Source of the DNA: Myxococcales bacterium
GTDB lineage: Bacteria > Myxococcota > Polyangia > Fen-1088
Reading direction: 5' to 3'
Length of the DNA: 5,832 nucleotides
NCBI GenBank assembly: GCA_003157315.1
Contig: PMJE01000331.1
Location: 1,001 to 6,832 of the forward strand
Under the pieces are notes generated by a model. That model searched no databases and was not told the DNA's origin. It saw only the letters and a list, made by a program, of their open reading frames with translations. Shown piece by piece: positions 1-5,832 of the stretch. Every line of letters begins with the position of its first letter. Position 1 is the first letter of the stretch. The position numbers were made by a program, and so were the translations under genes.

Positions 1-206
1 GTGCCCAGATCTATGCCAACGACGGCCATCGAAGTGTTTGTGTGCGGTTAGGGTGCAAGCAGCGAGTGCAAAAGCCATTGTACATCAGGCGCACCGCCGG
101 ACTCCAGACTATGTCACGCAGGGGCCCGCGCGCTTGGGTTCACGTGGCGCGCGGGCGGTGATGGTGTCTTGCAGGCCGCGCTGCTCGCCCCTGGCCCCAG
201 GCGTGT
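1..206. other. Left-edge region with no supported gene
   Basis: I find no convincing gene here. In frame 1 a short open stretch stops at 49-51. Frame 3 stays open to a TGA near 159-161, but its translation is rich in Arg, Cys and Trp and resembles no family I know, so it could be the tail of a gene entering from the left or chance. The only clear structure is the hairpin at 124-156. The region lies just downstream of the lipoprotein gene and is probably its 3' untranslated sequence. Confidence 0.5.
124..156 (-). terminator. Strong GC hairpin downstream of the lipoprotein gene, possible terminator
   Basis: A perfect 10-bp inverted repeat pairs 124-133 (GCCCGCGCGC) with 147-156 (GCGCGCGGGC) around a 13-nt loop. 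It lies about 50 nt past the lipoprotein stop codon. No T-run follows the stem on either strand, so it is not a canonical intrinsic terminator. It could act as a Rho-assisted or transcript-stabilising 3' structure. The stem is seen directly; the role is inference. Confidence 0.4.
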
Positions 207-968
207 TCAGTAGTTCTTCTTGAGTACGGTATCGACGCCTTCGAGATGGAAAAGCGAGAGAGGGTCGACATTGGGGGGGCGGAATTCCGTGCAGGTTGAC
301 AAGTAGATGTCCAAGAAGGGGTAGGGAGTTCCACTGGCTGAGGTCAAGTCTGCGCTGGTGAATGTGAAAGCAGTGTTGGGGTTTTCGAGGAATGTTCCTT
401 GACCGGTCACGAACGTGGGCCGACTGTCTGAATAGACAGTGTATCCGGGCAGGTAGAAGTCCGCGTCGGGAGAAGGCGACCAGCTCAGATAGTACGAAGT
501 GGCCGAGTTGGGAACTCCGGTGGCGGGCAAGGAGGGCGAAAGTGTAAAATCCGCGACGGAGACTGGCACTTTCATCGTGGTGGAGATATTGCCGATCTTG
601 TTGTACTCCACCGAAATGCTGACCTCGTCGCCCTGCGAGAAGCTTCCCACGTTGGGAGACGAGAAATAGTAGTTGCCCACATCGGGTCTTTGCAGGAGCT
701 GCACACCATTTATCATCACCACAGCCCCAGCCGGGTTGCCGAAGTCGGTGAGCCGCGTGTCTTCGATCTGCGCGAAGCCAGCATACGTCGTAGGCCCGAC
801 GGTCTGGTTATACGCGGCGGGATACGCGCCGACGAACACCAAGAAATTGGAGCTGTCGTCCGTCACCCCTGCGTCGTTCTTCACCCCGGTCTTGCCTGCG
901 CTTCCGTCCGAACAGCCCGCGAGGATGAGGGCGGAACCTGCAACGAGGAATACCAGGATCTTTTGCAT
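207..968 (-). CDS. Putative lipoprotein of unrecognised family, 253 aa
   Basis: The product starts with a classic lipoprotein signal: a short basic start (MQK), a hydrophobic core of about 12 residues and a lipobox LAGC with the acylated cysteine at residue 19. Serine follows the cysteine, so the inner-membrane retention signal known from enterics (Asp at +2) is absent and outer-membrane or surface placement is likely. Residues about 20-40 form a polar Gly/Asp/Ser/Asn tether. The rest is rich in Tyr, Phe, Thr, Ser, Pro and Gly with alternating hydrophobic residues, suggesting one or two beta-sandwich domains; a WSPSPDADFYLPGYTVY stretch around 170-185 looks like a fibronectin-III-type strand pair. 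I cannot assign a named family or function. The ATG at 968-966 is preferred because GGAGG (978-974) lies 5 nt upstream and the signal peptide begins there; an in-frame start at 986 would add six residues without a comparable site. It is transcribed in the same direction as leuA but 235 bp away across hairpins, so probably as a separate transcript. Confidence 0.8.
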   Translation of the reverse strand: MQKILVFLVAGSALILAGCSDGSAGKTGVKNDAGVTDDSSNFLVFVGAYPAAYNQTVGPTTYAGFAQIEDTRLTDFGNPAGAVVMINGVQLLQRPDVGNYYFSSPNVGSFSQGDEVSISVEYNKIGNISTTMKVPVSVADFTLSPSLPATGVPNSATSYYLSWSPSPDADFYLPGYTVYSDSRPTFVTGQGTFLENPNTAFTFTSADLTSASGTPYPFLDIYLSTCTEFRPPNVDPLSLFHLEGVDTVLKKNY

Positions 969-973
969 GAAGA

Positions 974-978
974 CCTCC
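974..978 (-). promoter_or_regulatory. Ribosome binding site that decides the lipoprotein start
   Basis: On the minus strand GGAGG lies 5 nt before the ATG at 968-966. It favours this start over the in-frame one at 986 and agrees with the position of the signal peptide. Confidence 0.75.
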
Positions 979-998
979 GAGGACATGCCGCCGAAAGC

Positions 999-1012
999 TG
1001 CGCTCTAGCGCA
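999..1012. promoter_or_regulatory. Palindrome in the lipoprotein leader, possible operator
   Basis: TGCGCT-CT-AGCGCA has perfect 6-bp arms around a 2-nt centre and lies 31-44 nt upstream of the lipoprotein ATG. The place suits a repressor site or a short leader hairpin. An AT-rich stretch just further upstream (about 1018-1031, reading TATGAT on the minus strand at 1028-1023) could hold a -10 element, but no good -35 is seen. The palindrome is direct observation; the regulatory role is inference. Confidence 0.35.
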
Positions 1013-1097
1013 AAGGCATACTATCATACAATCACATCGCAACCTCGCGGCCACAGCCAAAGGAATCACTCCGGCCACGGCCGCGAGCGGCCCTCAC

Positions 1098-1141
1098 CCG
1101 CCGACGCGGAGGTCGGCGGCCTCTCCCCGACGGGGAGAGGC
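1098..1141. repeat. Two abutting perfect hairpins, REP-like intergenic element and possible leuA terminator
   Basis: The first hairpin pairs 1098-1105 (CCGCCGAC) with 1112-1119 (GTCGGCGG) around a 6-nt loop. The second pairs 1119-1128 with 1132-1141 (GGGGAGAGGC) in a perfect 10-bp stem with the 3-nt loop GAC; the two share base 1119. The second arm pair, CTCTCCCC/GGGGAGAG, is of the kind that recurs between genes in many GC-rich proteobacterial genomes, which is a recollection, not a search. It lies about 60 nt past the leuA stop, so it may end or stabilise that transcript, although no T-run follows. Only one copy is present in this window. Confidence 0.55.
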
Positions 1142-1203
1142 ACGGATCTCGATTCGCCAGGTTCCGCGCCGCTGCCTTGGAAAGGACGATGCGATCCGAT
1201 CTT

Positions 1204-2346
<1,143 letters not shown>

Positions 2347-2354
2347 GGGGTGGG

Positions 2355-2361
2355 CTCCTTT
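2355..2361 (-). promoter_or_regulatory. Ribosome binding site that decides the leuA start
   Basis: AAAGGAG on the minus strand lies 8 nt before the ATG at 2346-2344. The upstream in-frame TTG (2364-2362) overlaps this element, so the ATG is the likely start. Confidence 0.75.
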
Positions 2362-2405
2362 CAATCTGGGGCACTCTAGCGACTGCGGTGTCTTCTGGCG
2401 AATTG

Positions 2406-2431
2406 ATTCTCATGCAAACCTGCATCAGTAT
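2406..2431. promoter_or_regulatory. Candidate LysR-type operator between leuA and lysR
   Basis: An interrupted dyad centred at 2418.5 has core ATGCA-N4-TGCAT (2412-2425) and outer matching pairs at 2409-2410/2427-2428 and 2406-2407/2430-2431, so 9 of 11 arm positions pair. It lies in the 122-bp divergent gap, the usual place for LysR-family sites, and just upstream of the likely lysR -10, which would suit autoregulation. Seen from leuA it sits about 60-85 bp before the start codon, suitable for an activator. The dyad is observed; binding by the adjacent regulator is inference. The spacing gives T-N10-A rather than the classic T-N11-A. Confidence 0.5.
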
Positions 2432-2435
2432 GACT

Positions 2436-2441
2436 TATAGT
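2436..2441 (+). promoter_or_regulatory. Possible -10 element of lysR
   Basis: TATAGT matches the sigma-70 -10 consensus at five of six bases and would start transcription near 2448, about 20 nt before the lysR ATG. There is no good -35 at the right distance; that position overlaps the dyad at 2406-2431, consistent with a regulator-controlled promoter. No convincing leuA promoter was found on the other strand. Confidence 0.35.
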
Positions 2442-2468
2442 TGGCTACTCTGGACAGGAGCCACTGCG

Positions 2469-3335
2469 ATGGACCTACACACCCTGGAAGTCTTCCGTGC
2501 CGTTGCCAGCGAGAGGAGCTTCTCGCGTGCGGCGGCGCGCGTCTTGCGAACCCAGCCCGCGGTTTCCATGGCGGTGCAGCGCTTGGAAGCCGAGGTGGGC
2601 GAGCCGCTCATCGACCGCGCGGGAAAACAGCTGCGCCTCACCGATGCCGGCCAGGTGGTGTTCGACTATGCCCGGCGCCTGGACAACCTGCGCGCCGAAA
2701 TCGGCGTGGCCTTGGCCGAGTTGCGCGACCAGGGCGCCGGACGGCTGTCGATCGGTGCCAACGAATCGACCACCTTGTACCTGCTGCCGCTCATCGCGCG
2801 CTACCGCAAGCGGTATCCGCGCGTGAAGGTGCAGGTTCGGCGCAGCCAATCGCGCCGCATCCCGGTCGAGATATTGGAGGGCGATCTCGAGATGGGCGTG
2901 ATCAGCTACGAGCCGCAAGATGACCGGCTGGTCGCGCGTATCATCTACACCGATCACCTGGCCTGCGTGGTTTCACCCCAGCACCGTTTCGCGCGTCGGC
3001 GCTCAGTTTCTGTTGCTGACCTGGGCGCAGAGTCGTTCATCGCTCACAACGAGATGTCGCCCTACAAGGAGGTCGTGCTACGCCAGTTCGAGCGGCTCAA
3101 GGTCCCGCTTCGCCAGGATGTCGAGATGCCCACGGTGGAGGCCATTCGCAAGATGGTCCAGCGCAACCAGGGCGTGGCCTTTCTGCCCCGCATGTGCGTC
3201 GAGGAGGAGATCGCCCAGGGGATGCTGCGCGAAGTGCAGGTGACCGACTTGCAGACCGAAAGGAAGATCCGACTGGTGTATCCCGCGGGGCGGACTCTCA
3301 GTCACGCCGGCCGGGCGTTTCTCGATCTGCTGTAG
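2469..3335 (+). CDS. LysR-family transcriptional regulator
   Basis: The 288-residue product has the length and layout of the LysR family, cytoplasmic DNA-binding proteins that usually act as tetramers and respond to a small-molecule ligand. Residues 1-60 form the winged helix-turn-helix: LHTLEVFRAVASERSFSRAA leads into the recognition helix around QPAVSMAVQRLE (29-40), followed by the wing with RLTDAG (56-61). Residues about 65-88 form the linker helix. The effector domain runs from GRLSIGANES (91-100) through LLPLIARYRKRYP (105-117) to the C-terminus, with a two-lobe substrate-binding fold expected. The ATG at 2469 is chosen because AGGAG (2456-2460) lies 8 nt upstream and the helix-turn-helix begins directly; longer in-frame starts would add residues across the promoter. 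Its divergence from leuA and the dyad between them suggest it controls leuA and itself, possibly in response to leucine or a pathway intermediate. The ligand cannot be read from sequence. Confidence 0.92.
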   Translation: MDLHTLEVFRAVASERSFSRAAARVLRTQPAVSMAVQRLEAEVGEPLIDRAGKQLRLTDAGQVVFDYARRLDNLRAEIGVALAELRDQGAGRLSIGANESTTLYLLPLIARYRKRYPRVKVQVRRSQSRRIPVEILEGDLEMGVISYEPQDDRLVARIIYTDHLACVVSPQHRFARRRSVSVADLGAESFIAHNEMSPYKEVVLRQFERLKVPLRQDVEMPTVEAIRKMVQRNQGVAFLPRMCVEEEIAQGMLREVQVTDLQTERKIRLVYPAGRTLSHAGRAFLDLL

Positions 3336-3386
3336 TGTTCTGCCGGTGGCCGGCGTTGTACTTCGTGTGCAATCGGCCGGTGGGCC
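3336..3386. other. Gap after lysR containing part of a 31-bp tandem direct repeat
   Basis: The short space between the lysR stop and the repeat-protein frame holds the first copy of a direct repeat (about 3342-3374), whose second copy runs from about 3376 to 3405. Small inverted repeats are nested inside: GCCGG-TGG-CCGGC at 3342-3354 and GGCC-N4-GGCC at 3375-3386. The frame of the following gene is open right through, but it holds no ATG and no signal peptide. Confidence 0.5.
3356..3372. promoter_or_regulatory. Imperfect palindrome, first of a pair of operator-like sites
   Basis: TTGTACTTCGTGTGCAA is an imperfect dyad centred at 3364, with five of eight arm pairs matching and one wobble-type pair. 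Its first nine bases and its CAA end are identical to those of the perfect palindrome exactly 31 bp downstream. It looks like the weaker half of a two-site operator, which is inference from position and symmetry. Confidence 0.45.
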
Positions 3387-3403
3387 TTGTACTTCAAGTA
3401 CAA
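3387..3403. promoter_or_regulatory. Perfect 17-bp palindrome, second of a pair of operator-like sites
   Basis: TTGTACTT-C-AAGTACAA has perfect 8-bp arms around a single base. It overlaps TACAAT (3399-3404), a five-of-six match to a -10 hexamer, so a bound protein could block a promoter here. GTACTT/AAGTAC half-sites resemble those I recall for some HxlR- or TetR-type repressors, but this is not an identification. The regulator is not evident in the window. Confidence 0.5.
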
Positions 3404-5832
3404 TCTACCTGTCGAACTGCATTGCGTGTACGACAGCGATTGCAAGACACCACTCAAGTGCGCCGTGGATCAACGCTGCCACAATCAGTGCCAGGCGAGT
3501 CTCGATTGCCCGACTGGGCAGACCTGCACCACCTCGAAAACCTGCGCCGAACCGAGCCAGGTTGACTCGCACAACAACCTCATTCCGGTTGACGGTGGTG
3601 TTAGCAGCTCCGATGCTTCGGCCTCCGGTGGCTCTGGCGGTTCAATCGGTCCGAACCTTGATGCTCCCGCAGATCTTGCCGTGGACGTGCTGAGGAGCAC
3701 CGGGGGCGCCAATAGCACTGGAGGCGGCAGCGGAGGTGCGCCGGGCACAGGGGGTTCAATCCCGCCGAGCCCTGATGCCTCCCCAGATCTGCCTGTGGAC
3801 GCACCGGCGAGCACCGGCGGCACACCCGCTTCAGGGGGCAGCCCGGCAACTGGCGGCACCCCAGCTTCTGGTGGCATCCTCGCTCTAGGGGGCATCCCCA
3901 GCACTGGCGGCGCCACAGGATCGGGCGGCGCGACCAGCCCGCCCGACGCTGCCGTCGATCAAAGGACGCCAGACGCGACCTTCATGTCGCCGGACCTGTC
4001 ACCCGCGACGCCAGACTTGGCCCCTGATGCGCCCGCGGCCACCCTGCCCGACGTTTCCGTTGCGATTGACAGCCCGGTTGTGATTGCTTCCGGCGGCACA
4101 TCCGCGAGCGGTGGCGCTTCTGGAGGAGCTACCACGGCATCCGGCGGCATATCCGCGAGCGGTGGCGCTTCAGGGGGAGCCATGGCTTCGGGCGGCACAT
4201 TGGCGCCCGATGCCTCGGCCACGGATTGTACCGGCCACACTTTCGAGGGCGACTACACGGTGGCCAACTCGGCTGATGCTCTTGCACTGAGTGGCATCCG
4301 ATGCATCACGGGGGGCCTCACCATCAGCGGCGCATCCATAGCCAATCTTGCGGGCCTAGAGAGTCTCGTGTCGGTCGGGGGCGCCATGACCATGGCCAAT
4401 TGTCCGGCGTTGACCAACATCGATGCGTTGTCAAGTATGAACAGTGTAGGCAGCTATCTATACATCAACGACAATTCGTCCTTGGCCAATCTGGATGGCC
4501 TTTCTGGCTTGATCCAAACCAACCAGACCGCTCACTACGGCTACGCCCTCTACCTCAATAACAACGCCAGCCTGTCCGATATCAGCGGTCTCAGGAACCT
4601 CGCCTACGCAACGGACGTCGTCAACATAGCCTACTGCCCTTCGCTCACCAACCTCAGTGGCCTCGGCAAGGTCACAAGCGTAAGCAGCACCAACGGGGTC
4701 ACGATTTCGCAAAACAGCAGCCTGACCAGCGTGGCCGGGCTTGGTCTTGTGTCGGCTGCGATCCTCACTATCTCTGCATGTCCCGTGCTGACCAACCTCG
4801 ACGGACTAGGTGGCCTCATACAAGTCAGTGGCACGCTCGCGATTTCTGACAACACCATTCTGAACAGCCTATCCGGTCTCCACAATCTAATCAGCACAGG
4901 AGGCATGACCATCACCAATAACTCGGCGTTGACCGACCTGACAGGACTGGACAACGTCGCTTCTGGTGGAACCGTCAATATCAGCAACAACGTTTCCCTG
5001 CTCAGTGTCGCCGGACTGGGCGGCCTGAGATCAACCGGAAGCTTGTACATCAGCAATAATACCAGCCTAAACAGTCTGGCAAGTCTGAGCCTTCTTGCCC
5101 AGCCCGGGGACCTGAATGTGTCCTCGAACACCTCCCTCGCCAGTCTGGCGGGACTGTCAAGCGTGACCTCGGCTTCCTCGGTGACTATTTCTGGCAACGC
5201 CATTGCCGACCTGACTGGGCTGGACAAGCTCGCGTCGGTAGGCGGCGGTGGCCTGACTATCTCCTCCAATCCCAATTTGGCCAAACTGAAGGGACTCTCC
5301 AAGCTTACGTCGGTTGGCGCATTGTCCATCACCGGGAACCCCTCGCTCACTGATCTGACGGACCTCAGCGGCCTGACAAATTCCGGAAGTGGTCTGTCCA
5401 TCTCCGGCAATTCGTCCCTGGCCAGCCTGCAAGGTCTTGGCAACTTGAAATCTGTCACCAGCCTCGGGATCGACAGCAATACGAGCCTCGCCAACCTGGA
5501 TGGTCTCAACGGTCTTGCTTCTCTGGGTGCTGCCGGCGGAGGGTCCATCTCTATTACCGGGAACAACGTGCTCAAGAGTATCAGCGGTCTGAGCAGTGTG
5601 CCCAACTTCAGCCTATACTGGTTAAACGTAGCCAATAATCCGCAATTGCTCAGTCTGCAGGGGCTCGATCACCTGACCGCTACTACATACTCCGTCTCCA
5701 TTACAAACAACGCGGCCTTGACGACGTTGCACGCCCTGGGGAGTCTCTCCAGCATCTACACTCTGGCGATCACGGACAATGCCTCCCTTCCGACATGCGA
5801 GGCAAACTGGCTAGCCCAACTTCCACACGGTG
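3387..5832 (+). CDS. Large cysteine-rich, receptor-L-type repeat protein, probably extracellular; 5' end uncertain, cut by window end
   Basis: This frame is open from the codon after the lysR stop to the window edge; numbering here uses the first usable start, TTG at 3387, with low confidence. Residues 13-53 hold eight cysteines spaced C-x5-C-x5-C-x5-C-x3-C-x5-C-x5-C-x5-C, two four-Cys modules (with CVYDSDC) that probably form disulfides. Residues about 54-280 are a low-complexity linker of S/T-G-G and P-D-A/P-D-L motifs. A cap with Cys281 and Cys306 follows (CTGHTFEGDYTV), typical of the lead-in to receptor-L-like arrays, then 20 repeats of about 24 residues (311 onward) with the pattern LxIxxNxSLxxLxGLxxL. 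The window ends in a likely C-terminal cap (LPTCEANWL). The family suggests an exported binding or adhesion protein; the ligand is unknown. Against that, no signal peptide, ATG or ribosome binding site is seen. GTG at 3426 and 3465 are other starts, both of which would cut into the Cys module. A frameshift or lost 5' end is possible. Confidence 0.75.
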   Translation, partial: MYFKYNLPVELHCVYDSDCKTPLKCAVDQRCHNQCQASLDCPTGQTCTTSKTCAEPSQVDSHNNLIPVDGGVSSSDASASGGSGGSIGPNLDAPADLAVDVLRSTGGANSTGGGSGGAPGTGGSIPPSPDASPDLPVDAPASTGGTPASGGSPATGGTPASGGILALGGIPSTGGATGSGGATSPPDAAVDQRTPDATFMSPDLSPATPDLAPDAPAATLPDVSVAIDSPVVIASGGTSASGGASGGATTASGGISASGGASGGAMASGGTLAPDASATDCTGHTFEGDYTVANSADALALSGIRCITGGLTISGASIANLAGLESLVSVGGAMTMANCPALTNIDALSSMNSVGSYLYINDNSSLANLDGLSGLIQTNQTAHYGYALYLNNNASLSDISGLRNLAYATDVVNIAYCPSLTNLSGLGKVTSVSSTNGVTISQNSSLTSVAGLGLVSAAILTISACPVLTNLDGLGGLIQVSGTLAISDNTILNSLSGLHNLISTGGMTITNNSALTDLTGLDNVASGGTVNISNNVSLLSVAGLGGLRSTGSLYISNNTSLNSLASLSLLAQPGDLNVSSNTSLASLAGLSSVTSASSVTISGNAIADLTGLDKLASVGGGGLTISSNPNLAKLKGLSKLTSVGALSITGNPSLTDLTDLSGLTNSGSGLSISGNSSLASLQGLGNLKSVTSLGIDSNTSLANLDGLNGLASLGAAGGGSISITGNNVLKSISGLSSVPNFSLYWLNVANNPQLLSLQGLDHLTATTYSVSITNNAALTTLHALGSLSSIYTLAITDNASLPTCEANWLAQLPHG
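3636..3821 (+). repeat. Imperfect 114-nt-period duplication in the linker
   Basis: About 72 nt starting at 3636 recur from 3750 with substitutions. Both encode GGSI followed by a P-D-A/P-D-L-x-V-D stretch and end in STGG. The period is 38 codons, so the frame is kept. This looks like internal duplication of a low-complexity spacer within the repeat-protein gene. Confidence 0.6.
4086..4184 (+). repeat. 51-nt tandem repeat encoding ASGG-rich linker units
   Basis: Bases 4086-4136 and 4137-4184 are near-identical, sharing the run TCCGCGAGCGGTGGCGCTTC. They encode ASGG-x-SASGGASGGA units of 17 and 16 residues, and a third partial ASGG unit follows at 4185. Such near-identity suggests recent duplication and a site prone to length change by slippage or recombination. 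Confidence 0.7.
4317..5831 (+). repeat. Array of 20 receptor-L-type repeats plus terminal cap
   Basis: Successive repeats begin near 4317, 4386, 4458, 4548 and 4617 and then about every 66-84 nt. Each encodes a beta strand (LxI), a turn with conserved Asn, then SLxxLxGL and a loop. The DNA copies are diverged, so the array is kept at protein level and is not a recent expansion. Repeat 3 has a longer loop with Tyr and His (residues ending HYGYA). Repeats 2, 5 and 7 carry Cys-Pro where the others carry Asn. The expected fold is a right-handed solenoid with an inner Asn ladder. Confidence 0.8.

Larger units (their letters stand above)
969..1203. other. Intergenic region between leuA and the lipoprotein gene
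   Basis: There is no supported gene. Contents from right to left, in the direction of transcription: the leuA 3' end, the twin hairpins at 1098-1141, a 9-bp inverted repeat (1044-1052 with 1079-1087, loop of 26 nt), an AT-richer stretch likely to hold the lipoprotein promoter, and the leader palindrome at 999-1012. Open frames across it are arginine- and proline-rich and look like chance readings of GC-rich DNA. None resembles the missing LeuA regulatory domain. Confidence 0.6.

Noticed and set aside
1..223. Short plus-strand frame at 38-223 as a small gene
   Set aside because: It has no ribosome site and no recognisable sequence, and it overlaps the hairpin and the end of the lipoprotein gene.
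3333..3335. Single TAG separating lysR and the repeat-protein frame, suggesting stop readthrough or a split fusion
   Set aside because: LysR ends at its normal family length, the next segment starts with non-coding-type direct repeats, and a regulator fused to an extracellular repeat protein makes no sense. Sharing a frame is a one-in-three chance.
3342..3405. The tandem direct repeat read as a short CRISPR-like array
   Set aside because: There are only two imperfect copies with almost no spacer, internal symmetry fits protein binding better, and no cas gene is present.
3485..3916. 143-codon minus-strand frame with PPEAGVPP-like repeats
   Set aside because: It is the reverse reading of the Gly-Gly linker, since GGC/GGT read as GCC/ACC and give Pro/Ala repeats. 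No ribosome site or domain is seen.
4631..5635. 334-codon minus-strand open frame inside the repeat array
   Set aside because: It is antisense to the receptor-L repeats. Its Leu/Arg/Pro-rich periodic sequence is the mirror of repeated sense codons, and the plus-strand frame shows a coherent fold pattern over the whole length.

Overview
The window looks like a GC-rich bacterial chromosome segment. The combination of a cysteine-rich four-Cys module pair, a long Ser/Thr-Gly-Gly and Pro-Asp-Ala linker and a long receptor-L-type repeat array is a protein style I associate with large myxobacterial (Myxococcota, Polyangiales-like) genomes. This taxonomic guess is inference from protein style, not from a marker gene.

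Layout from left to right. Bases 1-206 hold no gene I can support, only a strong GC-rich hairpin (124-156) that may end the transcript of the next gene. A minus-strand gene (207-968) encodes a 253-residue lipoprotein of unrecognised family. An intergenic gap (969-1203) carries a 14-bp palindrome in the lipoprotein leader and two adjacent perfect hairpins that resemble a dispersed intergenic repeat. A minus-strand gene (1204-2346) encodes a 2-isopropylmalate synthase (LeuA type) that ends at the edge of the catalytic region and lacks the C-terminal leucine-sensing domain. Divergent from it is a LysR-family regulator (2469-3335). The 122-bp gap between these two contains an interrupted dyad that is a good candidate for the regulator's binding site.

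From about 3387 to the right edge runs one long plus-strand reading frame of at least 815 codons, cut by the window end. It encodes two four-cysteine modules, a low-complexity linker of about 225 residues and at least 20 repeats of about 24 residues of the receptor-L/leucine-rich kind. Its 5' end is odd: there is no ATG, no clear ribosome binding site and no signal peptide in frame. The DNA just upstream carries two related 17-bp palindromes 31 bp apart, which look like paired operator sites.

Functionally, leuA and lysR form a plausible regulated pair for the first committed step of leucine synthesis, or for a related alpha-keto acid elongation. The lipoprotein and the repeat protein look like envelope or extracellular proteins, with no visible tie to leucine metabolism. 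I see no mobile element, CRISPR array, tRNA or rRNA. The items most worth following up are the paired palindromes with the missing start, the LysR-leuA operator and the short LeuA.
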